Part shown: piece after piece, positions 1 to 9,785 of the stretch
Layout of the letters: each line of letters opens with the position of its first letter
Position numbering within the stretch: position 1 is the stretch's first letter
Source: Peribacillus butanolivorans
GTDB taxonomy: Bacteria > Bacillota > Bacilli > Bacillales > DSM-1321
Direction of reading: 5' to 3'
Length of the DNA stretch: 64,000 bases
Assembly (NCBI RefSeq): GCF_001273755.1
Contig: NZ_LGYA01000001.1
Coordinates: 3,619,840 to 3,683,839 of the forward strand
Made by a program: the position numbers and the translations under genes
Notes under the pieces: model-generated
What the model was told of the DNA's origin: nothing
The model's input: only the letters and a program-made list of their open reading frames with translations
Database searches by the model: none

Positions 1-345
1 GGGCAGGGCATTTTACTCGTGACTTTCTGCCTTTTACTCGTGACTTTCTGCTTTTTACTCGTGAGTTTCAACCTTTTACTAGTGAGTTTCTGCTTTTACT
101 CGTGAGTTTCACCCCTTGTGAGTTTCTGCTTTTACTCGTGAGTTTCACCCCTTTACTCGTGAGTTTCAGCCTTTTACTCGTGAGTTTCTGCTTTTTACTC
201 GTGAGTTTCACCCCTTTACTCGTGAGTTTCTGCTTTTACTCGTGACTTTCTGCTTTTTACTCGTAAGTTTCACCCTTTTACTCGTGCACCCTTTTACTCG
301 TGAGTTTCACCCTTTTACTCGTGAGTTTCACCATTTTACTCGTGA
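1..345. repeat. Tandem array of a ~20-21 bp unit (array 1)
   Basis: About 17 imperfect copies of a ~20-21 bp unit run from the left edge of the window. The core is TTTTACTCGTGAGTTTC, followed by a short variable tail such as ACCC, TGCT or AGCC. One copy has lost its front half and another its middle. Unit length varies, so no reading frame is kept and a protein-coding role is unlikely. The array lies just beyond the 6S RNA terminator and may continue to the left of the window. Confidence 0.95.
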
Positions 346-363
346 ATACAGATTTTTCAGCAC

Positions 364-394
364 AAAAAAACCCATGTTTACTCAACATGAGTTG
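364..394 (-). terminator. Terminator of 6S RNA
   Basis: On the minus strand a hairpin with arms CTCATGTT and AACATGGG and a GAGTA loop is followed by seven T. It directly follows the closing stem of the 6S RNA. Confidence 0.85.
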
Positions 395-600
395 CTTTGT
401 AAGTTATAAGAGTCCCAATTGTGCCGTTTACGCCTTTGTTTTGAACCCGCTCTCCGCAGGTGGGTGCTCGGTTCCTCGCGTTTGTAAGTCCTCTACGAGG
501 GAGGCATGTACGCGGCCAGGAAACTAGTGCTCCCGGTAACTATAAGTGTTCGGTCAAAACTTATAGGTTAAAGAACGAACACATCAGGACTCTTACTTAT
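395..600 (-). ncRNA. ssrS: 6S RNA (RNA polymerase sigma-A holoenzyme regulator)
   Basis: 6S RNA folds into a long hairpin with a central bubble that mimics an open promoter and binds the sigma-A holoenzyme. Here AAGAGTCC (minus strand, 588-595) pairs with GGACTCTT (408-415) to close a ~190-nt element, and the flanking AAGT/ACTT extends the stem. Further paired arms lie inside. It is bounded by a sigma-A-type promoter (608-637) and a strong terminator (364-394). It lies directly downstream of aspS, where B. subtilis carries bsrA (6S-1). The identity rests on position, the closing stem and size; the internal fold was not computed. Confidence 0.85.
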
Positions 601-607
601 TGAAAAT

Positions 608-637
608 ATCATATCATAATGCTTTACTCCGTTTCAA
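608..637 (-). promoter_or_regulatory. Sigma-A-type promoter of 6S RNA
   Basis: On the minus strand a TTGAAA -35 box (632-637) is separated by 18 nt from a TATGAT -10 box (608-613). Transcription would start near 600, just before the 6S closing stem. 6S RNA would therefore be made independently of aspS. Confidence 0.7.
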
Positions 638-680
638 GAGAAAGCATCTAGGTAAATTTTCACATTTTTTCCCAATAAAA

Positions 681-2450
681 TTATTTCTTTAATGCAGCAA
701 GTCTTAAGCTAAGTTCTGCTAATTGCTTATCACTTACAGTACTTGGAGCGTCAACTAGCAAGTCGCTTGCGCTTGCTGTTTTCGGGAACGCGATGGTGTC
801 GCGAAGGTTTGTACGACCCGCAAGCAACATTACCATACGGTCCAATCCAAGTGCGATTCCGCCGTGTGGAGGTGTTCCATATTCGAAAGCATCCATTAAG
901 AAGCCGAATTGTGCGTTTGCTTCTTCTTCTGTGAATCCAAGCACTTTGAACATTTTTTCTTGAACATCGCGTTCGAAAATACGCAGTGATCCACCGCCAA
1001 GTTCGTAGCCGTTCAAGACTAGGTCATACGCTTGAGCACGGACACTGGCTGGGTCTGATTCCAGTTTTTCCAGGTCTTCACGGAATGGCATTGTGAATGG
1101 ATGGTGAGCTGCATAATAGCGTCCTTCTTCTTCATCGTATTCAAGTAATGGCCAGTCCGTTACCCATAGGAAGTTGAATTTGCTTTGGTCGATCAAGCCT
1201 CTTTCTTTACCTAGCTTGATACGAAGCGCGCCAAGTGCATCCGCAACAATGCTTTTCTTATCTGCAACGAATAAGATCAGGTCGCCTACTTCAGCTTCCA
1301 ATACTGCAACTAATTGCTGTTGGTCTTCAGCGAAGAATTTAGCAATTGGTCCTTTTACGCCATCTTCTTCTACTTTTAACCAAGCAAGGCCTTTTGCACC
1401 GTAAATAGCTGCAAATTCAGCCAATGCATCAATGTCTTTACGGGAATAATCTGCATTTCCGCCTTTAACTACGATCGCTTTAACTTGTCCACCATTTGCA
1501 ACAGCACCTGTGAACACTTTAAAATCACTGTCTTTCACGATTTCTGAAACATCTTTAAGTTCCATTTCGAAACGTGTATCAGGTTTGTCGGAACCATAAC
1601 GGCTCATCGCTTCGTTATATGTCATTCTTGGAAATGGCAGTGTTACGTCCAGCCCTTTTACATCTTTCATAACTTTAGCCATCATGTTTTCAGCCGTTTT
1701 AATGATATCTTCCTGGCCCATGAAGCTAGTTTCAATATCGATTTGTGTGAATTCAGGCTGTCTGTCAGCACGTAAATCTTCATCACGGAAACAGCGGGCA
1801 ATTTGATAATAACGTTCGAAACCAGCTACCATTAATAGTTGCTTAAAGATTTGCGGTGACTGTGGCAGTGCATAAAACTCACCTTCGTGTACACGGCTAG
1901 GTACTAAATAATCACGTGCGCCTTCTGGTGTACTTTTCGTTAAAATAGGTGTTTCGATATCAAGGAAGCCTTCGCCGTCCAAGTAATCACGAATCGCCTT
2001 AGTTGTTTGGTTACGCATTTTCAACGTTTCAAACATTGCCGGACGACGTAAGTCCAAATAGCGGTATTTTAAGCGAATATCTTCAGAAACATCCGTTCTC
2101 TCATCAATGATGAAAGGAGGTGTTTTTGCTTCATTTAAAATTGTTACGCTTTCTGCTTGAACTTCAATTGTACCTGTTGATACATTCGGGTTGAAGTTAG
2201 CTTCATCACGTTTGATGACTGTACCTTGGATATCAAGAACGTATTCATTACGAATTTTTTCAGCTGTAGCCAATGCTTCTGCCGAGATGTCCGGATTGAA
2301 AACAACTTGTACAACTCCGCTTCTGTCACGAAGGTCGATAAAGATTACTCCGCCCAAATCACGACGTTTTTGTACCCATCCTTTTAATGTAACTTTTTCA
2401 CCAATAGCTGCTTCTGTAACTTCTCCATTGAAGTATGTTCTGCCAAACAT
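681..2450 (-). CDS. aspS: Aspartyl-tRNA synthetase
   Basis: Class II synthetase that charges tRNA-Asp with aspartate. The 589-aa length is that of the full bacterial enzyme. In order: an N-terminal OB-fold anticodon-binding domain (~1-110), the class II core with motif 2 around [16 protein letters not shown] (~residue 220), the bacterial GAD insertion (~300-420), and motif 3 in [11 protein letters not shown] near the C-terminus. The start follows GGGGGAAATACC, only 12 nt after the hisS stop, so the two are co-transcribed and share the T-box leader upstream of hisS. Whether the enzyme also serves tRNA-Asn cannot be told here. Confidence 0.97.
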   Translation of the reverse strand: MFGRTYFNGEVTEAAIGEKVTLKGWVQKRRDLGGVIFIDLRDRSGVVQVVFNPDISAEALATAEKIRNEYVLDIQGTVIKRDEANFNPNVSTGTIEVQAESVTILNEAKTPPFIIDERTDVSEDIRLKYRYLDLRRPAMFETLKMRNQTTKAIRDYLDGEGFLDIETPILTKSTPEGARDYLVPSRVHEGEFYALPQSPQIFKQLLMVAGFERYYQIARCFRDEDLRADRQPEFTQIDIETSFMGQEDIIKTAENMMAKVMKDVKGLDVTLPFPRMTYNEAMSRYGSDKPDTRFEMELKDVSEIVKDSDFKVFTGAVANGGQVKAIVVKGGNADYSRKDIDALAEFAAIYGAKGLAWLKVEEDGVKGPIAKFFAEDQQQLVAVLEAEVGDLILFVADKKSIVADALGALRIKLGKERGLIDQSKFNFLWVTDWPLLEYDEEEGRYYAAHHPFTMPFREDLEKLESDPASVRAQAYDLVLNGYELGGGSLRIFERDVQEKMFKVLGFTEEEANAQFGFLMDAFEYGTPPHGGIALGLDRMVMLLAGRTNLRDTIAFPKTASASDLLVDAPSTVSDKQLAELSLRLAALKK

Positions 2451-2462
2451 GGTATTTCCCCC

Positions 2463-3734
2463 TTAAGCCTGTAGCTTTTTAAATTGTTCAACGAATGTAG
2501 CAAGATCCATATGGACTTGTTCACCGGTTGCCATGAACTTTAGATTAATTGTATTATTTTTCAATTCATCATCTCCGAGTGTCGCCACGTATCTTGCTTC
2601 GAGACGATCGGCTGATTTAAATTGGGCTTTTACTTTACGGTCTTGGTAGTCTTTTTCGACTGTAAAACCGGCATTACGCAATTGGTAGGCAAGTTTGACA
2701 TTATAATCCTTAGCGGACTCACCTAGTGAAACAAGGTAGCAGTCAATACCCTTTTTGATCGGAAGTTCGATGTTTTCTGCTTGAAGTGCTGCAATCAGAC
2801 GTTCAATGCTGAGCGCAAAGCCAATCCCAGGTGTTTCCGGTCCACCAAGTTCTTCAGCAAGCCCGTTATAACGGCCGCCTCCACAAAGTGTCGTAATCGC
2901 ACCAAAACCTTCCGCATCACTCATGATTTCAAAGGCCGTATGATTATAGTAATCCAGGCCGCGTACAAGCGTCGGATCTTCAACGAATTCAATTTCCAAA
3001 TCCGTTAAGTGTTGTTTCACTTTTTCGAAATAGGTACGCGATTCATCATTTAAATATTCAATGATGGAAGGTGCCGTTTTCATCAATTCGTGATCGTGAT
3101 CTTTTTTACAATCCAGAATACGCAATGGATTTTTTTCAAGACGGTTTTGACAATCGCTACAAAACTCGCCGATACGGGGTTCGAAATGCTTGATTAACGC
3201 ATTGCGATGCGCTGTCCGGCTTTCATTATCACCAAGGCTATTTATTACGAGCTTCAGTTTTGTCAACCCAAGCTCTTTATAAAGATTCATTGCCAGCGAT
3301 AGAACCTCTGCATCAATTCCTGGATCTTTACTTCCTAATGCCTCGATGCCAAATTGAACGAATTGACGGAAGCGACCTGCTTGCGGACGTTCGTAACGGA
3401 ACATCGGCCCGATATAATAAAGTTTGACCGGTTGATTTGCCCAACCAAACATTTTGTTCTCAATGTATGATCTAACAACAGAAGCAGTGCCTTCAGGACG
3501 AAGGGTCAAATTCCGTTCACCACGGTCCTGAAATGAGTACATCTCTTTTTGCACGATATCGGTTGTGTCTCCCACACCACGTAAGAACAGCTCTGTGTGC
3601 TCAAAAATCGGTGTACGGATTTCTTTATATTGATAACGGTGACAAATCTCACGCGCTGTCTTTTCGATATACTGCCAAATTTCCGTTTGACCAGGCAATA
3701 AATCCTGCGTACCTCTAGGAATCTGAATAGACAT
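2463..3734 (-). CDS. hisS: Histidyl-tRNA synthetase
   Basis: Class II synthetase that charges tRNA-His. The 423-aa protein has the usual features: N-terminal [12 protein letters not shown], motif 2 around [15 protein letters not shown] (~110-125), the HisA motif [14 protein letters not shown] (~260), motif 3 [11 protein letters not shown] (~310), and a C-terminal anticodon-binding domain (~330-423). A strong AAAGGAGG lies 7 nt before the ATG. It is the first gene of the hisS-aspS operon, behind a T-box leader, so expression should rise when uncharged cognate tRNA accumulates. Confidence 0.97.
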   Translation of the reverse strand: MSIQIPRGTQDLLPGQTEIWQYIEKTAREICHRYQYKEIRTPIFEHTELFLRGVGDTTDIVQKEMYSFQDRGERNLTLRPEGTASVVRSYIENKMFGWANQPVKLYYIGPMFRYERPQAGRFRQFVQFGIEALGSKDPGIDAEVLSLAMNLYKELGLTKLKLVINSLGDNESRTAHRNALIKHFEPRIGEFCSDCQNRLEKNPLRILDCKKDHDHELMKTAPSIIEYLNDESRTYFEKVKQHLTDLEIEFVEDPTLVRGLDYYNHTAFEIMSDAEGFGAITTLCGGGRYNGLAEELGGPETPGIGFALSIERLIAALQAENIELPIKKGIDCYLVSLGESAKDYNVKLAYQLRNAGFTVEKDYQDRKVKAQFKSADRLEARYVATLGDDELKNNTINLKFMATGEQVHMDLATFVEQFKKLQA

Positions 3735-3800
3735 ATTTGTTTCCTCCTTTAAAGCAATGCGTCATTTCTTATACGACGCTGTACTGAATTTTTTCCAAAC

Positions 3801-4089
3801 AAAAAACTCCCGCCCCTTGTAACATAGTCGTTACAAGGGACGAGAGTTGGATATCCCGTGGTGCCACCCTAGTTGAAGCACAATTAAATAAGTGCCTCCG
3901 CTCAAAAACAGTTAACGCCTGCTTTACGTCCATCTCCTACTAAAAAAATTCGTTCAGAGTGAAGCCTACGGAGGGTTCTTTCATTAAGTCATCATGTGGA
4001 ATGCTTTCAGCCTCGGCATTTCCTCTCTTTTCATGTGTTTCTTAATTACTCTTCTCCATCATTGGTTATTGCAGTAATAGGTCTGATAC
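3801..4089 (-). promoter_or_regulatory. T-box leader with terminator, controlling hisS-aspS
   Basis: Read on the minus strand, the leader carries the conserved T-box TAGGGTGGCACCACGG (3857-3872). A GC-rich hairpin (arms CCCTTGTAAC and GTTACAAGGGG) ending in a run of T follows at 3801-3848 as terminator. Upstream are AGTA and AGAGAGG elements typical of stem I. T-box leaders bind uncharged tRNA through a specifier codon and then fold into the antiterminator. I could not fix the specifier codon by eye, so whether it senses tRNA-His, tRNA-Asp or both is open. Confidence 0.9.
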
Positions 4090-4095
4090 TTTATA

Positions 4096-4124
4096 ATCAT
4101 ACGGACGTTAACATCAAATGTCAA
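4096..4124 (-). promoter_or_regulatory. Sigma-A promoter of the hisS-aspS operon
   Basis: TTGACA (4119-4124) and TATGAT (4096-4101) on the minus strand are separated by exactly 17 nt. The start would fall near 4089, giving a leader of about 355 nt that contains the T-box. Confidence 0.85.
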
Positions 4125-4149
4125 GATAGGCTAAGAATTTTGTCGTATT

Positions 4150-4323
4150 TTATTGGTTCAAATGTTTTTTCATATTCTTGATTGTTCGGACATTGACTCC
4201 GAATTCGGATGCTAATTCAATTAGATTTGCGCTTTGTTCCTTTTGAATAAAATCGTGAAAATCGACTCCTAGTACTTGATTGCCCCCACTTAAACTCGTT
4301 TGGTCTTTTTCGCTGAATTTCAT
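4150..4323 (-). CDS. Small protein with a predicted helix-turn-helix tail, function unknown
   Basis: A 57-aa acidic-to-neutral protein. The start chosen is the second ATG (MKFSEKDQ), because GGAGGG sits 7 nt before it; the upstream in-frame ATG overlaps that site. The C-terminal ~25 residues (NLIELASEFGVNVRTIKNMK) look like a helix-turn-helix. It lies upstream of the hisS leader promoter on the same strand, and its stop falls near the promoter -35 region, so it may be its own short unit. Small genes occur in this position in other Bacillus, but I do not recognise a characterised family. Confidence 0.65.
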   Translation of the reverse strand: MKFSEKDQTSLSGGNQVLGVDFHDFIQKEQSANLIELASEFGVNVRTIKNMKKHLNQ

Positions 4324-4451
4324 ATGGCTTCCCTCCATTAGTTAATAAGACTTATTCTTTCCTAAAAAAAATGTTTTTTGCACAATGAAGGAGGGAAATT
4401 TTTTATTGAACGAGAATACATACAAATAGATATAAAAGGGAGAGACAACTT

Positions 4452-6218
4452 ATGAAGAAGAAATCAGGATTATTTGGCCTGATCCTATTGCTGATAATAG
4501 CAGTGATTTTCCCCGTCAATGCAGCATTTGGAGAAAACGAAGGGGAAATTGTCGTGACGACCAAGGTGGTCAATGTCCGTGAAGGCGCAGGCCTCAGTTT
4601 TCCTATTGTGAAAAAACTTACAAAAGGGGAAACATATCCGATTGTGAATGAAGATGGCGATTGGATTGAAATTCGGATTGGCGCCGGTAAAACAGGATGG
4701 GTTGCCAATTGGCTTGTAGGAAAAAAATCAGATTCAAATCAGGTTAAGCAGGAATCAGGTCAGGGAATAATTACCGGTAGCTCTGTCCGCGTCCGTACAG
4801 GCCCCGGTACTACATTTCAAACAGTTGGTTCGATAACGAAAGGAACGGCTGTTGACATTATTGAAAAAAATGAAAATTGGATTCAAATCAAACATGCAGA
4901 AATCGAAGGTTGGGTCTCTTCTGACTATCTCAAGCTCACTAAGGCTTCCGAGAATGCAGTAGGGAGAGATACGAAGCAGAAGAAAGAAGAATCGGAACAA
5001 TCCGTGCAATCGGGAGTCACTTTGGTCGACCGTCTCAATGTTCGTTCTGAGCCTTCGAAAAGCAGTGCCTCGCTCGGTAAGCTGAATAAAAATACGATGG
5101 TTACGGTTTATCGAATTGAAAACGAATGGGTTGAAATTGATTTTCAAGGAAGCCATGGCTGGGTCGCCGAATCTTACATAGAATTGGGCAAGAATAAGAG
5201 TGAGACGAAAATCAATAAGGCAGGTGCCACTGCAAGAGTAACTGTTTCTGGTTTAAATGTGCGGAAAAATGCCTCTCCTAACAGCAAAATCATTGGTTCG
5301 GTGAGCAAAGATGAAACCTACCAAGTTTTGCAAACAACAGGCCAAATGACACAGCTTCAGCTTTCTGATTCAAAAAAAGGCTGGGTGGTGAACTGGTATT
5401 TAGAAATAGAGAATGCCGAACAAACAACAAAGACAAAGAAGATTGACGTAAAAGGCAGTAAGATTACCACCATTCATGATGGGACAATCCTTAGAAGTAA
5501 GCCAGATGGTAACTCGCAGATTGTAGCGCAGGTGAAAGAAGGAGAAACATTCTCCGTTCTCGGTATGGAGGGCGATTGGTACTCCATTAAACTCAAGAAT
5601 GGCCAAACCGCTTATGTTGCTGGTTGGATTGTGACGATTGAAGGTAATGCTGAGCAGATCCAGCGTCCAGGCGTTGAGAAATATTTAGCGGATAAAGTCA
5701 TCGTAATCGATCCCGGCCATGGCGGCAGGGACAGCGGTACAGTTGGAGTCGGTGGTACTCTTGAGAAAAACTTAACAATCCGTACCGCTGAGTTGCTGCG
5801 GGACAAGCTTCATGCGGCAGGTGCAAAAGTGATTCTGACAAGAAGCAGTAATACATATGTTCCACTGCCTTCAAGGGTTAGCACTTCACATATCAATAAC
5901 GCGGATGCATTCATCAGCCTCCATTATGATAGCACCAAAGATCAGATTGCGAGTGGAATAACTACATTCTACTATCATGACTATCAACAGAATTTTGCCT
6001 CAACACTTGCCAATTCACTAGGATCCACGATGCAGGTGCCTAACCGAGGTTCCCGATACGGAGATTACCATGTTATCCGTGAAAACAATCGTGTAGCTAC
6101 ACTTATTGAACTAGGCTATTTAAGTAATCCTGTTGAAGAATTGAGGATTACAACGAATGAATATCAAGAAACCATTACAACCGCTATCTTTAATGGATTG
6201 GCGCGGTATTTCAAATAA
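4452..6218 (+). CDS. N-acetylmuramoyl-L-alanine amidase with five SH3b domains (YrvJ-like)
   Basis: Secreted cell-wall hydrolase that cleaves the bond between MurNAc and L-alanine in peptidoglycan. A signal peptide covers ~1-27. Five bacterial SH3 repeats follow (about 33-95, 102-163, 183-243, 257-318 and 338-402), each with an LNVRxGPS-like turn and a GWV/AWV strand; these would bind wall material. The amidase_3 catalytic domain (~418-588) shows the zinc ligands in IDPGHGGRDSG, Glu in EKNLTIR, His in SLHYDS and the late Glu in LIELGYLSNP. It has its own RBS (AAAGGGAGAG) and terminator, and is the only plus-strand gene among hisS, dtd and relA, as yrvJ is in B. subtilis. Confidence 0.93.
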   Translation: MKKKSGLFGLILLLIIAVIFPVNAAFGENEGEIVVTTKVVNVREGAGLSFPIVKKLTKGETYPIVNEDGDWIEIRIGAGKTGWVANWLVGKKSDSNQVKQESGQGIITGSSVRVRTGPGTTFQTVGSITKGTAVDIIEKNENWIQIKHAEIEGWVSSDYLKLTKASENAVGRDTKQKKEESEQSVQSGVTLVDRLNVRSEPSKSSASLGKLNKNTMVTVYRIENEWVEIDFQGSHGWVAESYIELGKNKSETKINKAGATARVTVSGLNVRKNASPNSKIIGSVSKDETYQVLQTTGQMTQLQLSDSKKGWVVNWYLEIENAEQTTKTKKIDVKGSKITTIHDGTILRSKPDGNSQIVAQVKEGETFSVLGMEGDWYSIKLKNGQTAYVAGWIVTIEGNAEQIQRPGVEKYLADKVIVIDPGHGGRDSGTVGVGGTLEKNLTIRTAELLRDKLHAAGAKVILTRSSNTYVPLPSRVSTSHINNADAFISLHYDSTKDQIASGITTFYYHDYQQNFASTLANSLGSTMQVPNRGSRYGDYHVIRENNRVATLIELGYLSNPVEELRITTNEYQETITTAIFNGLARYFK

Positions 6219-6220
6219 TG

Positions 6221-6250
6221 ACAAGCCAGCTTCCCATGGAAGCTGGCTTT
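6221..6250 (+). terminator. Terminator of the SH3b amidase gene
   Basis: Perfect inverted repeat AAGCCAGCTTCC/GGAAGCTGGCTT with a short loop and following T-rich sequence, 4 nt after the stop codon. Confidence 0.8.
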
Positions 6251-6278
6251 CAATTTGTTTACAATCACTTTTTCTCAA

Positions 6279-6303
6279 CAAAAAAACCTGCCGCAGCAGG
6301 TTA
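6279..6303 (-). terminator. Terminator of the relA-dtd unit
   Basis: On the minus strand AACCTGC-TGC-GGCAGGTT runs into seven T. It overlaps the dtd stop codon. Confidence 0.8.
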
Positions 6304-6744
6304 CTTTTTACTTTCCAATATTAATGTTACTGGTCCGTCATTAGTAAGCTGAACGTCCATCATTGCGCCAAATTGACCGGTTTCAGTATGGACGCCTTTT
6401 TTGCGTAGTTCTTCATTGAATGATTCATAAATTTTGTTCGCCTCTTCAGGACGGGCGGCGTCCATGAAGTTCGGACGACGGCCTTTACGGCAGTCGCCAT
6501 ATAGCGTAAATTGTGAAACTGATAGAATCGAACCACCAACGTCTAGTAGTGAATGGTTCATCTTTTCATTTTCATCTTCAAAAATTCTAAGATTAACAAT
6601 CTTATCGGCCAAATAGACGGCGTCATCAATTGTATCGCCATGAGTGACACCAACTAGCAGGACTAGTCCGCTGTCAATTTGCCCGATTGTTTGGCCTGCC
6701 ACAACAACTTTGGCAGCTTTGGAACGTTGTAAAACAACACGCAT
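6301..6744 (-). CDS. dtd: D-aminoacyl-tRNA deacylase
   Basis: Hydrolyses D-amino acids (notably D-Tyr) off mischarged tRNAs, recycling the tRNA. The 147-aa protein is full length for the DTD family and shows both signature motifs: [17 protein letters not shown] (~78-94) with the catalytic-region SQFT, and the C-terminal cis-proline motif [11 protein letters not shown] (~135-145). The start MRVVLQRS follows an AGGAG site. It lies 14 nt after relA, so it is co-transcribed with it, the same arrangement as in B. subtilis. Confidence 0.96.
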   Translation of the reverse strand: MRVVLQRSKAAKVVVAGQTIGQIDSGLVLLVGVTHGDTIDDAVYLADKIVNLRIFEDENEKMNHSLLDVGGSILSVSQFTLYGDCRKGRRPNFMDAARPEEANKIYESFNEELRKKGVHTETGQFGAMMDVQLTNDGPVTLILESKK

Positions 6745-6758
6745 AGTAATAAAACTCC

Positions 6759-8957
6759 TTAGTTCATAATCCTTCTAACGGAATAGACATCTGAAATTTG
6801 TTTTATACGGTCGACGACCTTTTGTAGATGTGCAATGTTATGGATATAAATCGACATGTGAATGGTCGCCACTTTATTCCGGTCCGATTTACCTGATACT
6901 GCTGAAATATTTGTCTTTGTTTCGTTGACAGCTTGCAACACTTCGTTTAATAAGCCGCGGCGATCATATCCGCTGATCTCAATTTCAACGATATATTCCT
7001 TACGTTCGTTAATCCTGCTTTCCCATTCAACAGGCACAAGACGATGATCGGAATCACCGCTTTCTAGGTTCGGACAGTCTTGTCTATGGACAGAGACTCC
7101 ACGGCCTTTTGTAATATAACCAACGATTTCATCCCCAGGAACCGGATTACAACAGCGTGATAAACGGATAAGGAGGTTCTCAATTCCCGGTACACGTACA
7201 CCTGAGTCACGTTTTTTGGAGGAATTAGGGAAAGTTTTCAGATCAGCAACTGCTTCCGAAATATCTGCTTCTTGCTCGACCATCTTCTGCTTACGCCATT
7301 TTTCAGTAAGGCGGTTCGCTACCTGAAGGGCTGTTATTCCGTTATAACCAACCGCTGCATACATATCTTCTTCATTCAGGAAATTGAATTTATCCGAAAC
7401 GCGCTTAATGTTTTCAGTTGTCAGGATTTCCTTCAGATCAAACTCCATGATCTTGATTTCTTTTTCAACAAGTTCTTTGCCTTTTTCGATATTTTCTTCT
7501 CGGCGCTGCTTTTTGAAAAATTGACGGATTTTATTTTTCGCCTGAGATGTTTGTGTGAGTTTAAGCCAATCTTGACTTGGACCATATGAATGCTTGGATG
7601 TTAAAATTTCAATAATATCGCCTGTTTTTAGTTTATAATCCAGCGGTACCATTTTCCCGTTCACTTTGGCCCCTATCGTTTTGTTACCGATTTCCGAGTG
7701 AATCCGGTAAGCAAAGTCAATCGGATTGGATCCTGATGGAAGTTCAATAACATCGCCTTTTGGCGTAAAAATGAACACCATATCAGAAAAAAGATCGATT
7801 TTAAGGGATTCCATAAATTCCTCGGCGTTTGTTGCGTCATCCTGGAATTCAAGAATTTCCCTGAACCAAGTCAATTTTTCCTCTAATGAAGGCTGTTCAC
7901 CAACATCTTTTCCTTCTTTATAAGCCCAGTGTGCGGCAACCCCGAACTCGGCAATGCGATGCATATCAGAGGTACGGATTTGCACTTCAAGCGGATCGCC
8001 TTTTGGCCCGATTACCGTCGTATGTAAGGATTGATACATATTCGGCTTCGGCATCGCGATATAGTCTTTAAATCGGCCAGGCATCGGCTTCCAGCATGTA
8101 TGAATGATCCCTAAAACGGCATAACAGTCTTTTATGCTATTGACGACAATCCGAACCGCGAGCAGGTCATAAATTTCACTGAACTGCTTATTCTGCAACG
8201 CCATTTTGCGATAAATACTGTATATATGTTTCGGTCTGCCAGAGAGGTCTGCTTTAATATTGACTTCTTGCACGTTTTTACGCACTTCATCAATGACTTC
8301 TTCTAAATACTGTTCACGTTCTGCACGCTTTTTCTTCATAAGGTTGACGATTCGGTAATACTGCTGCGGGTTCAAATACCTTAGTGCCGTATCTTCTAGT
8401 TCCCATTTAATCGTACTAATCCCAAGACGATGAGCAAGCGGCGCAAAGATTTCTAATGTTTCGTTCGAAATTCTTCTCTGCTTTTCCTGCGGCAGATGCT
8501 TCAATGTCCGCATATTGTGCAGTCTGTCAGCAAGCTTAATCAATATGACCCGAATATCCTGGGCCATTGCAACGAACATTTTCCTATGGTTTTCCGCCTG
8601 TTGTTCTTGCTGTGATTTATACTTAATTTTCCCTAATTTGGTCACACCATCAACGAGCATGGCGACTTCAGGACTGAAATTCTCTTCAATATCCTTCAGA
8701 GTGACCTCCGTGTCTTCAACAACATCATGTAAAAAGCCTGCCGCAATAGTTGCAGGATCCATTTCAAGATCAGCCAGAATACCCGCCACTTGAATCGGAT
8801 GAATAATATATGGTTCTCCCGATTTACGAAATTGTTCTCGGTGAGCATACTCTGCATACTTAAACGCTCTATGAATAAATTCAGCTTCTTCCGGCTGAAG
8901 ATATAAGCTGGCCATTTCTACAACCTGCTCGGCAGTCAATATTTGATCGTTAGCCAT
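6759..8957 (-). CDS. relA: Bifunctional (p)ppGpp synthetase/hydrolase
   Basis: Makes the stringent-response alarmones (p)ppGpp when uncharged tRNA sits on ribosomes, and degrades them. The 732-aa long-RSH protein has an N-terminal hydrolase HD domain with HDVVEDT (~75-81), so hydrolysis should be active. The synthetase domain (~230-345) carries [18 protein letters not shown]. The TGS domain (~390-450), a zinc-finger region with [11 protein letters not shown] (~590) and a C-terminal ACT domain (~655-732) follow. It heads a unit with dtd. Length and order match the Rel enzyme of B. subtilis. Confidence 0.97.
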   Translation of the reverse strand: MANDQILTAEQVVEMASLYLQPEEAEFIHRAFKYAEYAHREQFRKSGEPYIIHPIQVAGILADLEMDPATIAAGFLHDVVEDTEVTLKDIEENFSPEVAMLVDGVTKLGKIKYKSQQEQQAENHRKMFVAMAQDIRVILIKLADRLHNMRTLKHLPQEKQRRISNETLEIFAPLAHRLGISTIKWELEDTALRYLNPQQYYRIVNLMKKKRAEREQYLEEVIDEVRKNVQEVNIKADLSGRPKHIYSIYRKMALQNKQFSEIYDLLAVRIVVNSIKDCYAVLGIIHTCWKPMPGRFKDYIAMPKPNMYQSLHTTVIGPKGDPLEVQIRTSDMHRIAEFGVAAHWAYKEGKDVGEQPSLEEKLTWFREILEFQDDATNAEEFMESLKIDLFSDMVFIFTPKGDVIELPSGSNPIDFAYRIHSEIGNKTIGAKVNGKMVPLDYKLKTGDIIEILTSKHSYGPSQDWLKLTQTSQAKNKIRQFFKKQRREENIEKGKELVEKEIKIMEFDLKEILTTENIKRVSDKFNFLNEEDMYAAVGYNGITALQVANRLTEKWRKQKMVEQEADISEAVADLKTFPNSSKKRDSGVRVPGIENLLIRLSRCCNPVPGDEIVGYITKGRGVSVHRQDCPNLESGDSDHRLVPVEWESRINERKEYIVEIEISGYDRRGLLNEVLQAVNETKTNISAVSGKSDRNKVATIHMSIYIHNIAHLQKVVDRIKQISDVYSVRRIMN

Positions 8958-9239
8958 TTAATCACCTTAACCCCACTTTAACTGCCACCGGATATTAACC
9001 GGATTGAGTATGATTGGTAGCACTTCCCTTTGTTCAGCAAAACGTGACAATTTTTGCGAAAAAAATAAATCCGCCGAAACGGATACAAGTGCAAATAAAC
9101 TTAATAGCAGAAAAACTCTTTATTATTACTATTATCGAAAAAAATGGCATGGATGTAAAGGGCTAAACATGTATTTTATAAAGAATAGTTCTTTTTTTCA
9201 CTGGAAATTCGACAAAATCTATGAAAAACGGATAAAACA
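8958..9239. other. apt-relA intergenic region
   Basis: About 280 AT-rich bases lie between the relA start and the apt terminator. An open frame on the plus strand has no ribosome-binding site, low complexity (a run of Tyr) and no recognisable similarity, so it is not called. The relA promoter should lie here; I could not pick it out with confidence. Confidence 0.5.
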
Positions 9240-9270
9240 GAAAGAGCACCCTTGTCAGAGTGCTCTTCTT
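9240..9270 (-). terminator. Terminator after apt
   Basis: On the minus strand AGAGCAC...GTGCTCT forms a hairpin followed by TTCTGTTTT, right after the apt stop codon. Confidence 0.7.
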
Positions 9271-9272
9271 TA

Positions 9273-9785
9273 TTAAAAGTTCATTAGTGTTAAAACATCA
9301 TAGCCTTCTAATTTATCTTTACCATCTAGGTCTGTTAATTCAATAAGGAATGCAATCCCGGCTACAATTCCGCCAAGCTCTTCCACTAATTTGATCGTTG
9401 CTTCGATTGTACCGCCAGTAGCAAGTAAATCATCCGTAATAAGGATACGTTGTCCTGGTTTAATGGCATCTTTATGGATAGTCAATACATCCTTACCATA
9501 TTCTAAGCCATATTCGACTTTTATCGTTTCACGTGGAAGCTTTCCTTCTTTTCTCACTGGCGCAAAGCCCACTTCCAATGAGTATGCGACTGGACATCCG
9601 ATAATGAATCCGCGTGCTTCCGGTCCGACCACTAAATCGATATTTTTATCGCGAGCGTACTCGACGATTTGGTCTGTTGCGTATTTATAAGCTGCGCCGT
9701 TATCCATTAATGTTGTAATATCTTTGAAGACAATACCCGGTTTTGGCCAGTCTTGCACAATTGTTACATATTGCTTTAAATCCAT
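9273..9785 (-). CDS. apt: Adenine phosphoribosyltransferase
   Basis: Purine salvage enzyme that turns adenine and PRPP into AMP and pyrophosphate. The 170-aa length is standard for the family. The PRPP-binding loop is [13 protein letters not shown] (~119-131), and [11 protein letters not shown] (~54-64) is the adenine-site segment. It overlaps the end of recJ by 10 nt, so the pair is translationally linked, as in B. subtilis (recJ-apt). The enzyme acts in the cytosol. Confidence 0.97.
   Translation of the reverse strand: MDLKQYVTIVQDWPKPGIVFKDITTLMDNGAAYKYATDQIVEYARDKNIDLVVGPEARGFIIGCPVAYSLEVGFAPVRKEGKLPRETIKVEYGLEYGKDVLTIHKDAIKPGQRILITDDLLATGGTIEATIKLVEELGGIVAGIAFLIELTDLDGKDKLEGYDVLTLMNF

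Noticed and set aside
300..527. 75-aa plus-strand frame
   Set aside because: It runs through repeat array 1 and antisense to the 6S RNA and its terminator, with no ribosome-binding site.
395..600. tmRNA or SRP RNA as alternatives to 6S RNA
   Set aside because: The element has a single long closed hairpin with its own promoter and sits after aspS; there is no CCA-type tRNA-like end, tag frame, or SRP Alu/helix 8 motif visible.
4755..5156. 133-aa minus-strand frame
   Set aside because: Antisense to the SH3b repeats of the amidase; Phe/Arg-rich shadow.
9004..9276. 90-aa plus-strand frame in the apt-relA gap
   Set aside because: No ribosome-binding site, low-complexity Tyr run, and it ends in the apt terminator.
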